Below are positions 43,800 to 61,624 of a DNA stretch of 64,000 bases, one piece after another. The translations under genes were made by a program, and so were the position numbers. Numbering within the stretch: the stretch's first letter is position 1; each line of letters begins with the position of its first letter. This stretch comes from Zygnema cylindricum (Eukaryota; Streptophyta; Zygnematophyceae; Zygnematales; Zygnemataceae). Location: positions 31,558 to 95,557 of the forward strand of contig JBBHKE010002127.1 in the NCBI GenBank assembly GCA_037447655.1, given 5' to 3'. The notes beneath the pieces were generated by a model. The model was not told the origin of the DNA. It worked only from the letters and a program-made list of their open reading frames with translations, and searched no databases.

Positions 43800-45000
43800 G
43801 GGTTGCGTGGATTAGGATTAAGATTCGGGTTTGCAATAGGAGAACATTTGGGTCGCTCATGAGCGTCCCACCATTAAGTCTCCATTTCATACCGTACGGC
43901 ATACTCTGCAGCCTGCTCAAAGGTAAATTTGAGGCCATATGCCTCAGTCAAATGGCTTTGAATGAAACATCGAGATTGGGTGGAAAATTGCCCCACAAAT
44001 TTCTGAACTGCCTCTGCGTCTAACATGAGATCTAGCAGTGCTTCACGTAATGTTTCCATACGTGCTCGCAATGCCAGAGCGGTTTCGCCTGGGGGACGTT
44101 CAAAATTCATTAGTTCTTTAACCTGATCGGGATTTTGCATTCGGTACTTTTTTTGTAATAAACTGAGACTAATGATCTCGGATCTCTTAGAGGAACCAGC
44201 ATTGCTGGGCGAGCTGGACTTGCTGCCCGAGCCGCAACGGCGAACTGAAGAGGGACCTCAGGTATTTCCGGTGAAATTTTGTTACCTGCAGAGTCATAAA
44301 CTGCGGGTACCGTAGCTTGGAAAAGAACTTCTGGACTGCCTATTATGGCTAAAGATCCAGAATATGCGGGTGCCATTCATGTAATAGCACAAATTGCCAC
44401 ATATTTCCGTGTATATAGAGATAGGGCAGATCCTCTAACGCATCGCCCAAGTAACGAAAAAACAACCGGTAAATCATAACGGTCTTGATATCCGAATACG
44501 AGATCGCGCATCTCGGTATCAAAAAGCATGCGGAAATGTGACAACGACATAGTGTCTTTGAGACCCGAAAAACAAAACTGATTTCTACCTCCTCCGGTGT
44601 CTATGGACGAGGACATGTCCACAAAAAGGGAATAGGGGTAAGTGTGTATATTTCTGCCCAAAGGAAAAAACAAAAGCGGTAGATTTAGATCGCGGATATC
44701 AAGAGAGTCTATGTCCGAAGCTTCCCCCAAGCTATGGGAAGAGGATCAAGAGACAGAGGATGTAGATCTATATGCTGTGGTAATACCAGATCTAGAGTCG
44801 GGTGAACCTGTAATCTGAGACTGAGCGTTATGACCAGTATGACCTAGAAACTCGACAAGAGGTGAGCGGGTGGGAATCAAATCCCGGTCCGGTCCACGGT
44901 AAAGACCGGAGCTTCTAGTGGTACCAGCTGGAAACGGTAAATTATTCCAGTCTATTGGCATGTAAACAGATAGTTGTTCGGTCGTCCTATCCGGATGCAA
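43800..45000 (-). pseudogene. Gypsy gag (matrix/capsid part)
   Basis: Frame-broken gag, read in four pieces: 44746-45000 (start with PIDWNNLPFPAGTTRSSG), 44377-44730 (RNQFCFSGLKDTMSLSHFRM, FGYQDRYDLPVVFSLLGRCV), 44110-44376, and 43874-44140 (FERPPGETALALRARMETLR, FVGQFSTQSRCFIQSHL, FEQAAEYAVRYEMET). The last piece resembles the retrotransposon gag capsid C-terminal region just before the zinc knuckles. The frame changes fit ordinary decay. Confidence 0.7.
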
Positions 45001-46791
45001 CTAGATGCCGAACCATACTTAGGGTCTGTGGGCATATGCCCACTGGCAGATCTAGTGATCAAATCACAGAAAAAGTCTTCAAATTCACGCAAACAGGCAC
45101 CCACGCAAATAGGCACCCCTGAAACGATTTAATCTATTCTGCATCACCGGGGTTAGTCTAATCGTGAACAACCTTAACAAGGCTGTTCATAGCCAGATCA
45201 AAACAATACCATAATAAGTCACTTCAAGCCACTCCAAGAAGAAACGTGTCACCTATGTAAGGCCGCTTGTGGCCAAATTTAATAAAACACGAAACTATTC
45301 AAGACCCACAAGCCAGATGTAGTAAAATATGAAACTATCCAAAGCCCACAAGGCCAGATGTAATAGACACGAAGTCGTTATTCAAGACCAATCACGGTCA
45401 GATCTAAAGAAAATGCAACCACAATGCCTATGCGGAAAGGAAGGCACAGCCTTTAGTCGGATCCTAACCCCTCTAGATTATTGCGCTTAACAACCTATCA
45501 CGCGCCTAGAACCAAAAGGACCCAATTACTCACCTAGAGCGATCTGTAAGGTCTCCCAGCGATGCTCCAACCTCCCTCCAATTCGGAATTGTCGAGAAAA
45601 GATCACAGCTCAAAATACCAACGTAGTTAGTAGCCTGTTAGGGCACGCGTATCGGCACTATGCCACGCTCTGCCCGTCTATAAAGCAATGATAATTTTTG
45701 TGATAATTCGTGCAACCTAATATATATTTTTTTAGGTTTTTTTATTTTTTTTGAAGTTTTCTAGGTTTTCTGAGTGAGTTAATCCAGTAGGAGGAAAGAA
45801 GAGAAAACGATACAGGACAATTCAACAATCTCAGATTCAACAATTCAAAAACAAACTAGACAACAAATAACATAAAAACAAAGCATAACAGAAATTTATT
45901 ATTATTTTTTTTTTAATTACCAACAAATTAGAAACAAACTAGACAGGAGACAAAAGGAATAAAGAAAATTAGAAATGAAACAAATTAAAATAAACTAGAC
46001 AAAGAGAAAACAATTGACATAAGGAATAAAGAAATTTAGAAATGAAAAACAAATTAAAATAAACTAAACAGAAATAAAACAATTGACACAAAGAATAAAG
46101 AAAATTAGAAATGCAAAAAAAATTAAATAAAGAAATATTTGCGACAGTAGCCACTAGGCTCTGAAGTCTTTTCATATTCCCTAAAAGAGTCCAACCAACA
46201 GACAAGAACACTTCCTTAACTGGACAAAGGAGCCGAGAGAGCCGGTATTCCCACAAAGCCTGACAAGTATAGAGCTAGACTGCAAAGTCAGCGCTCTGGA
46301 GCTAGACTGCAAAGTTAGCGCTATGACAGCAAGAAACACCAAGTCCACAAACGTAATTCAACAACCACAGCACGTAGAAGACAGTCAGGAGGAAAACCTT
46401 GCAGGCTGGCTTCCGCCAGTAGATTAGGTAAGGTCTTAGTACAAAGGGAAGGAGAAGCTCAAAGACAATTACTAGCATGAAACTATGGGTCTGAAAAATG
46501 AAAAACCCTAACTCAAAAACTAGCCTGTGACTAAATATTTAGGTGAAACCCTAACGATAGAGTTCGACAAATCTCGAGAATAATGCTTTTCAAAAAACGA
46601 CAACCTTCCAATGTTGGATTCCCGTACTTAATTTGGAAGAGTTCCTATCTTGCCAAATGGCATTTATCCTATGTTTTCACTAATCCGTACGGCTACACTA
46701 ATTCCTATTTGTCTCTGAGCAGGCAGGTTTTTATGTTCAAACGCTGCCAGTTTCTAGAGACGACCGCTGCGTGGCCGCCTCAGAATGCCTT
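45001..46791. other. Non-coding stretch with a short tandem repeat
   Basis: No gene is recognised. It probably includes the leader and 5' LTR of the gypsy element at 41108-45000, but I could not find a partner LTR. At about 45930-46132 there are three tandem copies of a ~67-base AT-rich unit (GAAAATTAGAAATG...AATTGACAT...GAATAAA). Two phrases repeat near 45290-45375 (ACCCACAAGCCAGATGTA and CCCACAAGGCCAGATGTA). Confidence 0.55.
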
Positions 46792-47841
46792 TGAAACTCT
46801 GAGACCTACATAAGTCCTCAGAGTGGACAGCTTCCAAGAAGCCTCTAGGATAATCCTGACCCCTTTGTGTTTAAGCAAAAATAACTGCCACCCTGGCAGA
46901 CAAAAACTCTGACCAACTTCACCCCTGTGAAGACAAGACTCCCTTGAGTCGATAGCAAAAAGAATCTCTGAATTTGCTCCCCTGAGCAGTAAGTTATGGA
47001 GGGTCAAAGTTGACCTTTTGTACAGAAGCTCTCTGGGAGAGGGGGTCCTATCTTCTAATTTTTCTAAGTCCTATCTCTCTCACAGACTCTATCTACTGAT
47101 GTACGGAACCAATCAGAATTGAGTTCCGTACGCAAAAGTACAGCTGCCGGTGTACTTTATGTACGGACATTGTACGACATGGCCAAAATGTCGACACATG
47201 TCAAATCCGGATTCGGTGCCATAATCTCCGGAGTTTCCACAATCCAACGGAATTTTGCCACGCGTCATCCGATGTGGCGATGGCCACAAACCGCCGAAAT
47301 CTTCCTCCGCGATCTCGCCGCTAATCCCGGCCGTCCGATTAAATTCGGCTTTAATCGTAGCCGTAATAAATACATGCGCGGTATTTGTTTCATTTACGAA
47401 ACAAATGCGCGGTACTGATTTTTGTCCGTACCGTAAGTCGTACATTATATATTACTGGATCTATGTATCCCGTAAATTAATTTCAGTTAAATGGTTTATC
47501 GCTTGTATACATATGTAAATAATTATCAAACTATATGCTAGGTAACACTACCGCTAGATGAAACGGCTAAGGCTACCGGCTACTTCGTGTCTGCCGGCCG
47601 GCAGGTACAAGGATCAAATCCTGCCGCCGGCACATACATTTTAATTAAATATATAAACCCTAATATAAAATTCCCGTAAACCTCAGGATAACCAAGGTAG
47701 CCATGGCTCTAGCTTCCTCTCCAATTTCTCAGTGACTGCGACAAGTTTGAGAGTTGGAGAGAGAAGTTAGAGATAGACTGCCTCGACTTCTATATTTCTT
47801 TTCAGACCTAGAAAATACTAATAAAACCATTAGTTTCTACA
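46792..47841 (-). repeat. LTR A, 3' LTR of the element at 47842-49106
   Basis: A complete LTR of 1050 bases. The + strand runs TGAAACTCTGAGACC to GTTTCTACA, followed by the polypurine tract (minus strand AAAATAAGGGGAG, 47842-47854). It has a hairpin ATTTGTTTC/GAAACAAAT at 47383-47406 flanked by direct GCGCGGTA repeats, and a tRNA-like segment near 47557-47632. Confidence 0.92.
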
Positions 47842-49106
47842 CTCCCCTTATTTTCTAGTCAATCTTTAATTTCAGACCACACTTCTCCCTGCAAAAAATT
47901 AGCTTAGGGGAAGGCACAGGTTTGGTCATCATATCTGCTACCATCTCACTATCTGGTCTGTACTCTAAACTGATTATTTTTGTTTTCTACTTTCTCTCTA
48001 ACAAAGCTGAGTCTGATGTCCATGTGTTTGGCTTTAAAATGGTGTTTAGGATTGGCAGAAATAGCGATTGCTGCCTGATTATCACAAAATATTTTCTGCA
48101 CACCACTCTTAAGGTGACCAAGCTCACCAAGCAAAGACTTGACCCCACATCAATTCTTTTACAGCAGAGCAAGAGGCCATATACTCAGCCTCCATGGTGG
48201 ACTGAGCAATAACCTTTTGCTGTTTGCTACTCCAACAGCAAGCCCCATCACCCACATATAATACATATCCAGAAGTACATCTCCTCATCGGAGCATCACA
48301 ATAACTGGCATCACTCCAAGTAGTGATGTCAGTATTCTCCCCACCCAAATGCAACCATAGATCTCTAGTTCATACCAAGTTATCTAAGGACTCTCTTAGC
48401 TGCCTCCCAATCCTTCTTAGTGGGAGCATTTAGACTTCTACTCAGCACTCCTACAGCTACAGCTAAATCCGGCCGGGTACAATTCATAAAATAGATTAGA
48501 CTTCCCACTACTTGCCTGTAAGGAATAGTCTGCATGAACTTCTGTTCTTCAGGAGATAATTCCTCGTCTAAGACTATGACTCCTTCTTCCTCACTCCCCT
48601 CACTTCCCTTCTTCAATTCCATTGGAGTTGTACAACTATTAGCTTTATCCATTTGAAATTTTTTTCAAGCATGTTCCCTATTGCTTCCTTTTGAGTCAAT
48701 CTTATAATTTTTCTTTTTCGGTCTCTCTCTACTTGAATTCCCAAAATATATTTTGCTTCCCCCATATCCTTCATTTCAAATCTCCCCCTAAGATCGGTTT
48801 TCAATTTATTAATTTTTTCCATTGATTTACTTAAAAACAAGCAAATCATCAACATAAATTGCAATAAATATAAAACCTTCCTCATCTTCGAAAACATAGA
48901 TTGAGTGATCTGAGCTGATCCGAATATATCCTAGACCGGTAAGAAACTCATCAAGCTTCTTATTCCACTGTCGGGGCGCCTGTTTCAAACCATAAAGAGA
49001 TTTAATCAGCCGGCATACCTTACTCTCCTCTCCTTCTTCCACAAACCCTTCGGGTTGTCGCATGAAGATCTCCTCTTCTAATTCTCCATGCAAAAAGGCT
49101 GTATGT
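47842..49106 (-). pseudogene. Ty1/copia RT-RNase H, 5'-truncated (minus strand)
   Basis: RNase H pieces: SDASYCDAPMRRCTSGYVLY and SSKQQKVIAQSTMEAEYMAS (48124-48354), and FCDNQAAIAISANPKHHFKA (47949-48134). RT pieces: MDKANSCTTPMELKKGSEGS (48380-48652), DMGEAKYILGIQVERDRKRK (48613-48897) and the polymerase box AIYVDDLLVF near 48840, preceded by KLDEFLTGLGYIRISSDHSI. The sequence stops abruptly at HGELEEEIFM (about 49106). This is the last retroelement in the window. Frames break at about 48370, 48660 and 48835. Confidence 0.9.
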
Positions 49107-49684
49107 CCGTACATTTTATAGTTCTTTATATCTTGTGCTTTTCCGTACACTTTTGTTCCTCGGTATTTTATAACAAAAAAATTTAATCCGAAAATAGCTT
49201 CAAAAAAAAATACCCCAAAAATACCGTCCCCCAGAAGATCTAAAATAACTGAAAACATTCCCCAAAAATACCCGTACTACAGTCGAAAAATTGACCCCAA
49301 AAACCCTAAAAATAAATCTTTTAAAAGTCCCAACCAACACCCTAAAAACATCCCAGAAAAATATCCATAAAAAAAATCCTAAAAAGAACCCTTAAAAAAA
49401 CACGAAAAAAAACCATTTAAAAACTTTGAAAATCCCTTAAAAACTTTGTAAAAAAAGCTCTAAGAAACATTTAAAAAAAAAACCCAAAAATTCTTTTAAA
49501 AACCCTTCAAAAAAAAACCCTTCAAAAGAAAACCCTTCAGAAAAAACGCTTCAAAAAAAAACCCTTCAAAAAAAAATTCTAGTCTTACCTGAAGCCATAT
49601 CCGCATCCACTCCCCACATATCCCACGGAGGCCGGGCCGAACCCCGGACCCCATCCCACGCCGCACCCCATCCCCACGCCGATG
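49107..49684. other. A/C-rich low-complexity stretch
   Basis: Runs of A with CCCAAAAAT, CCTTAAAAA and CCCTTCAAAAAAAA units, clearly repetitive but without a fixed period. No gene is seen. It marks the border between the retroelement block and the host-gene region. Confidence 0.6.
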
Positions 49685-50350
49685 CTGCCGCCAGGAGAAT
49701 ATAGCATAGACAGGAGAATATAATATAGCCAGGAGAACACAACATAACAAGGAGAATATAACATAGCCAGGGGAATATACCATAGCGAGGAGAATATACC
49801 ATAGCCAGATGAATACAACATAGCCAGGAGAAAACAGCAAATGTGCGAGAAAACAACAAGGGCGGGAGATAACAGTATAGCCAGGATAAACCAACATGAC
49901 CAGGAGAAAGCAACAGAGTCACGAGAAAACGACAAAGGTAGGAGAAAACAACAAAACCAGGAAAAAAACAACAAAGCCAGGAGAAAACAGCATAAGCAAA
50001 AGAAAAAACGAATACAGTGAGAAGAAAGGAGAAAACAACCTGACCAGGAGAAAACAACATAACCGGGAGGAAACAACGGAGGACAAGGGGAAAACAGCAG
50101 AGAGTCAGGAGGGACGACAAAGAGCCAGGAGGATACAACGGAGGGTCAGGAGGAAAAACCAGAGAGTCATGAGAAAAAAAAACCGGACGGTAGGAAAAAC
50201 TACAGAGTGCCAAGGAGAAGACAGAAAACAACAGAAGACCAGGAGAAAATAACTTCCGACAGGAGAAATACGTAGGGTCAGGTAGAAAACAAGATTGACA
50301 TAGGGGAAACGAGCCAGGAGAAAACAACAGAGACCCAGGAGGAAACAATG
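49685..50350. repeat. Degenerate ~20-bp minisatellite
   Basis: About thirty tandem copies of a unit like GCCAGGAGAAAACAACATA, 18-23 bases long. It drifts along the array: AATATA-rich variants on the left, AAAACAACA in the middle, GGAGGAAACAAC on the right. Long apparent reading frames on the minus strand here are by-products of the repeat. Confidence 0.85.
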
Positions 50351-50621
50351 GTCATCAAAAAAATCAGCGAAGAATTTTGGGACCGAGAGATAAAATTTGA
50401 AACGACCGGCTAAAAAAAATCATAAAAACTCTCAATAAGAAAAAAAAGAGAGATAGAAAAATAATAAAACCCTAATAAAAAGACCAAAAGTATATTATTA
50501 GGGTTTACCCCCAAAAGGCTCCTGCGGTCGGATGTACCGGATTCCATTGCCGGTACTTACGGTACAAGTGGACGAAAGTCATGGGAACTCCAGATTCTTA
50601 ATTATTGCTTGCCTGGAGGGG

Positions 50622-50623
50622 AA

Positions 50624-50705
<82 letters not shown>

Positions 50706-51005
50706 GGAGAGGGGGAGGGAGAGAGGGAGAGGGAGGGGGGGGAGAGGGGAGAGGGGGAGGGACAGGGAGAAGGGAGAGGGAAGGTGAGGGGGAGAGGGAG
50801 AGGGAGAGGGAAAGGGAGGGGGAGAGGGAGAGGGAGAGGAGAGGGAGAGGGAGGGAGGGGGAGGGAGGGGGAGGGGGAGAGGGAGATGAGACGCAGAGGG
50901 AAGAGGGGGCGAGAGAGAGAGGTGGGAGAGAGGGAGATTGGGGAGGAAAGAGAGAATGAGAGCCAAAAGGGTGCCGAGGGAGGGAGTGAGAGGGAGACTG
51001 GGGAA
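50622..51005. repeat. (GA)n microsatellite and purine tract
   Basis: About 38 GA repeats at 50622-50697, followed by ~300 bases of GGGAGA/GGGAGG-type purine sequence. It is likely to form triplex or other non-B structure. Long open frames in all directions are repeat artefacts. Confidence 0.95.
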
Positions 51006-51930
51006 GAATACAATCATATGAAATAAATAAATGATGAAGAAAAAGGCTACATAGACCGACACAACAATGCATGGATTAATAAACTAATGAGATTGTAAAA
51101 AAAAAAAAAAAAAAAAAAAGGAAGGAACAGAAAGAAGTCATTAAAATGAATCACATTAGATTATGCAAAGGAAACAGAACCAAAAAAAAAAAAAAAAAGG
51201 GCAGTTGTCAATAGGAGTCAAATGGGGTCAAATGTGGGTCAGATATGGGTCAAATTAGTAATTACACAGATCCACACAAATTATTGTGCAATAGAAAACA
51301 TTCAATAACCAGAAGCTCAAAACTCACACGTGTAATCTTAAAAATCGGTCGTAAGAGTCCAAAAAAAAAATATAATTACTTAAAAAGTTAAGGATTACGG
51401 CAATTAGTCAATAACCTCTCTTTTGGATTTCGGTGGAGCAAACTTACCAAAAAAAAAAAAAAAATGTCCACACGTGCGACAATGGCACGTGTGAAAGGAA
51501 TACAGACGGTAAGTAGAAGATTTCTGAAGAGAGATGGCAAATACTGTCGGCTGTAAACAGATACGCGCCACGTGGCAGTCGAAGGATGGTTGATTGCCAC
51601 GTGGCAGTAGGGCGCTCTAGAAGCGCGAGACTCGTGCCAAAACGGATTCCGAAAAGGGGGAATGCGTCACGTCCACCGAATGACTGCCAGGAATTTACAA
51701 TACGAAAAAAATGATACAGTACGAAAATGTACGAAAAATAGACAAAATAGTACAGAATAAAAATAGTACAGAATAAAAATAGTACAGAATCGAATTAATT
51801 TTTGAAAGTACAACTGTGTTTCCAAAAACGCGACGTTTGGTTCGTCAGAACATAGGTCCTTCCCATTGGCCCACGCTAAGTAACAAACCCTGCAAAAACC
51901 GTAATGTGCATGCATTTCTTAGCCTAGACG
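51006..51930. other. Intergenic sequence with poly-A runs
   Basis: Poly-A runs lie at about 51098-51119, 51181-51198 and 51449-51464. Near 51544-51605 the phrase GCCACGTGGCAGT occurs twice, 35 bases apart (G-box repeats). At about 51740-51790 a ~17-base unit (AATAGTACAGAATAAAA) is repeated three times. No gene is seen. Confidence 0.5.
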
Positions 51931-52150
51931 CGGAAACGTCAAAACGCGGTAAATAAAACGCGTTTTTTGTTTGAAGCGCGTGTCATCAGAATGGTAGGCG
52001 CGTGTAAACGTCAAAGTTAGGTGTTCCGCAACGTTTGCAGGAAGGCGAAAACTGGGAGACGCGCAGGCTCCACAACGCGTACAAGTTATGACCTAAAAAA
52101 GAGAAAATGCAGCCGTGAAACGCGTAAACGCGTAATAAAACGCATAGCAT
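51931..52150. promoter_or_regulatory. Cluster of ACGCG/ACGCGT motifs
   Basis: At least eight ACGCG or CGCGT cores occur within about 220 bases (for example AAAACGCGTTTT near 51957, CAACGCGTAC near 52075, GAAACGCGTAAACGCGTAA near 52119). These fit CGCG-box or MCB-like factor sites. Nothing shows that they act on a particular gene. Confidence 0.3.
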
Positions 52151-53700
52151 TTTGCCATTTTCCTTTTTGGAGAGCAGCTGTCACTCAGAGATCCAGTCCA
52201 ACGGCCGTCAACGCTCGGTATCAAACTGGAAGACTGCATCACCAAAGAACCAATTGATGCGGATTCCATGCAAACCTTCTTTACCCAGTACAGTGCAGTA
52301 CAGTTTTGTATTGAGCTGTACTTATACAAAAATGTACTGTCTTGTACTGAAGTTTACTTGTACGGCGAAGCTCTGACGATTTGCGAGCTGCGACTTGCGA
52401 ACAAGCTGTAATTATGTACGGTTCATGATTTCATTGTTCGCGAAAGTAGTTTTGATTGATTGGTCCAAAGTCGTGGCAATGCGTAGGAATACTGTCGCAA
52501 CCTGACAGTTTTCAGAGTTCACATGAACGGCTTATCCTTTGACACGTGTCGGTATAATTCCGTAAGCCCTGAAAAATAGTACCACTCATCATGATCACGG
52601 CACAGAAGTTTCAGTACTGCGGTTACTTCCACGAATGTACTTGCTCATACTCACAGGTCCAGTAAACGGCAATCTTTGCTGGATTCGTACACGTCCTTTG
52701 TCGCCTAGTACATGGTTGGTAAATGCCGTGTCATGAAGTCCTTACACGAGGTACCTTAAATCTCATGACGTTTGTGTTTGTCTGCGCTTTCAGCATAAAC
52801 CCGGCTATAATTTAGAAATGGTATCAAGCAAACCCTAATATCTGCATTAGAATCATAGATTCATTCCGACGTTAGTTACTCATATTAATTTTTTCCCTAT
52901 GCTTTCTGCCTGCACATTAAAGAGAAGAAATAGAGAAACAATATTCGGCCACCTAACAAAATTAGATAAAAACAGCAACGCTGTACTTATTACATGTAAC
53001 CGTGTTGACGTGGTACGACACGGCAAGACAAAATGGTTTAATTATGGAAACTCGAGAGGCCGCGCATCGGTCCGATTAGGTCAAAAAGAAGCTTCTGTGA
53101 AGCGGTTTTTTCGTCCAGGATGATGTCGGTATGAATGATGTTGAAAGTTGATGATGTCATGCATGGTTCAGATGTGCGAAAACAGTTTGAAACGCTATAT
53201 AGAGTATTCACTGCAGCTACCCCTTATTAAAACGCGTATAGTATGGGTGACCATATTTGAGTCTCGCACGTTCAAATTATGACGTCAACAATGAACGATC
53301 TCATGCGGTTGCCATACATAAACCCTACGTCACAGTAATACTGCAAGTATCTACTGTAGCTGGGTAAGACGGACATTCCCATCCAGTATTTGCTGCACCT
53401 CCAGTATTTAACCCGTAGGTGGTGCAGTAATGTACCTGTAAGTGGTCACGGTTACGTAGCTCCAGTATTACAGTACAGTACTGTACTGTACTGCAATTTC
53501 GCTTTAAGTCAACCATAGTTTTAAAATGCGAAAATTGCATGAAAACGCACGGTTTTCTCGTACTGTACGATCTAGCGTTCCCCCACGCGTTTTCACACTT
53601 TTGAACTGTGATGTCATCAGTGAATGATGTCGACAAAAAATGATGTCGACGACGCATTTCTGCAATTTGTTGAATCTTGGAACATTGAAGAGCTCTGTTG
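52151..53700. other. Intergenic sequence upstream of the ARF gene
   Basis: Rich in GTAC and CAGTAC phrases (52285-52365, 53460-53495), including a perfect 22-bp palindrome at 53469-53490. No convincing gene is present; short open stretches (for example 52899-53123) lack any family resemblance. It may hold the promoter of the ARF transcript. Confidence 0.45.
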
Positions 53701-56032
53701 AGACACTCAATAGGCGTTTCATTCAGGCTTTTTTCCCAAACTTTTTCTTTTCACTTCCAGTTTAGTCGTTCTTTTCTGCCGTTTTTCCATCGTTTGGAGG
53801 AGATTCCGTCGACATTTTGAAGCTGATCGTCTTCTTTTGGTAAGGAATTGAAAGAAGAAGAGGAAAATAGGAGTGTTGGTGTTTGCTAGAGGGTAAAGGT
53901 ACAGTTTAGGGTTTAGGAATGCCTTTTTTTTTGTTACATATTATTTTGATGCAAAATATTAAATGTCTGGTTATTTAAATGACTGATCTTAGAGTGTTTT
54001 GCGTCATCAATAATCAAAAAATTGATCAAAAACAAATTTTTGTCAGGTTTTGGAATCTAATTTTAAACTGATTTATTAATCTCTAGTACAGTAGGGTTAT
54101 TGTAGTTTCTCCTATCATTCTATAGTTTAGCGCGGTACGAAAAGTAAGGTTAAAGTGCGGTATTCTTACTTTTCAAAGAAAATATTGCACCTTTTTTTTA
54201 GTATTTAGTCTGGAGAGTATTTAATGTTTTGGATGTGCAATTTTTGGAATTCTTTACATAAATCTAAATCAATAACGGCCAGAAATCTCTGGATTAAAGT
54301 CTTCGACGTATTTATTGATTTATTTATTTATTGAAAGATTGATTTATATACTGATTTAGTTTTTTTTTTTTTTTTCTGGTGCACATGATTTGGAGTGCAT
54401 CCTACTATTTTCAAATGTACACTAGTAAACAGAAATAAAAAATCTAGATTTATGGTATGGAAAAATAAATAGTGAGAGGGAGAAAGGGACAGAGATATAG
54501 ATGGGGGGGGGGGAGGGGGAAGGAAGAGAGGAAGAGGGAGAGAGAGGGGAGATCCTTTCCTTTCTCTGTCTCCCTTCCTCTCCCCCCCACTCTCACTCTC
54601 CTCCCTGTCCTCGTCTGGTTTTTATTTTTCTTTTGTTTCTATTGTTGTTTTACTTTTTCTGTAGTTTAAACAGAGGAGAAGAAAAGAAAATGAGGGTATA
54701 CTTGCATGAAAAATAGAGTCATTAAAAATTGAATTGTTTTTACAATTTATTCATTTATGGTTAATAATCAGTACAGTTTTTGTAAACGAAACAATATACT
54801 TTGTTACTGTTAGTATCAAGGGAATCAAAACCTCTGAAATTGATCGATATTTTTGTTTTTTTTTTTTTTTTGTTTTACTTTTTCTTTATTTTTTTAAACA
54901 CCATTTTCAGTTGCAGGTTTCAAACAGTCTCTTGAAACAGAGAGTTATCGATTCAGATTTTTCAGAAGTAGGAGAAAAGGCAATTTTTTACATAAAAAAA
55001 AGGAGTTTTTATCAACGAGGTCAAGTGTTGAAAGACGGTTAAACATTTGATAAGGGAGACTCGAGGTAAGAGAAAAAAACATAGAGAAAAAACATAAATC
55101 TCTATCTCTTTGTGGATGGGAAGAAAATCCCTTTTCGAAAAAATATCTCTGTTTTTGAACGGGATAGAAAAGTTTCTCTCTTTTCTGATTCTCGCTCTCT
55201 CCCTCCCTCCTCTATCTCTGCCTCCCTTGTCTCGCAATCTCCTTCCTTGATGAACCATTGCATTGAAAATTCTCCCTTTTCTGATTCTCTTCTCTCTCTC
55301 TCTCTCTTCCTCCCTCCCCTCTCCCTTCTCCCCTTCATGAACCATTGGATAGAAACTTCTTAACTTCGGTGTAGTATAAGTTCAAAAAATGTCTTGATTT
55401 CTGTTTTCTTCCTTTTAGACTTAAAGACAAAAGCAATATCTTCAATTCCCCATCTTCAATTCCCTTTTTAGATATTCAATTTTACATTAATAAATCCGAA
55501 CTCTTGAAACAAAAAAACCATTCAATTTCCATTGTTTCATTCCAATTCATTCCATTCCTGGTTCCATTTCCTTCCATTCTTCAATCTCCTCCTCCTTCCT
55601 CCTCCCCTCTCCCTTCCCCCCCCTCCCTCCTCCCTCCCTCCCTTTCTCCCTCTCTCCCTCTCTCGCCGTCCCTCCCTCCCTCTCTCGCCGTCCCTCCCTC
55701 CCTCTCTCTCCTCCTCTCTCTCTCTTTCTCTTTCTTTCTTTTATTCATTATGTTTTAGAGTTTTGATGATTGTTTGTTGTTTGTCTTTTTAGGTAAGGTT
55801 GATTATAAGTCACTTTAAGGACCTCGTTTTCTTTATTTTACTGTTATAAAAATTACAAGTTAAATCTTTTTTTTATAAGATTGAAGCTTCTATATTCATT
55901 TTTCTTATCATTGGTTGTTTCTCTTTAATCGACAATGGCCGTTTGTCTATAGAGTTTATATTGACTTTTGTTGACTGTTTACTTTTGTTTTGGATATAAA
56001 TGGGTGCAGGGGGGGAGAGGGAAGGTGACAGG
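53700..56032 (+). other. Putative ARF 5'UTR with a 5'UTR intron
   Basis: A pyrimidine-rich leader-like sequence near 53740-53839 ends CTTCTTTTG followed by GTAAGG (candidate donor at 53840). A candidate acceptor GGTGCAG ends at 56009, and 23 bases of leader then precede the ATG at 56033. This would be an intron of about 2.17 kb. It contains GA/CT microsatellites at about 54470-54610, 55185-55345 and 55575-55735, and T-rich runs. Large leader introns are common in plant ARF genes. The splice sites are inferred, not shown. Confidence 0.45.

Positions 56033-61624
<5,592 letters not shown>

Noticed and set aside
49690-50345. CRISPR-like array of short repeats
   Set aside because: There are no regular spacers, the unit drifts in length and sequence, and the genome is eukaryotic.
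49566-50348. Minus-strand frames of 133-260 codons with hydrophobic repeats (SPGYVVFSW-like)
   Set aside because: They follow the ~20-bp minisatellite unit exactly, so the apparent membrane-protein look comes from the repeat.
50532-51072. Several overlapping reading frames of 60-164 codons on both strands, rich in Arg/Glu or Ser/Leu/Pro
   Set aside because: They are translations of the GA/GGGAGG microsatellite. All frames stay open because the repeat contains no stop, and no domain is present.
52899-53123. 74-codon plus-strand open frame
   Set aside because: No recognisable motif, no splice or promoter support, and length within chance expectation.
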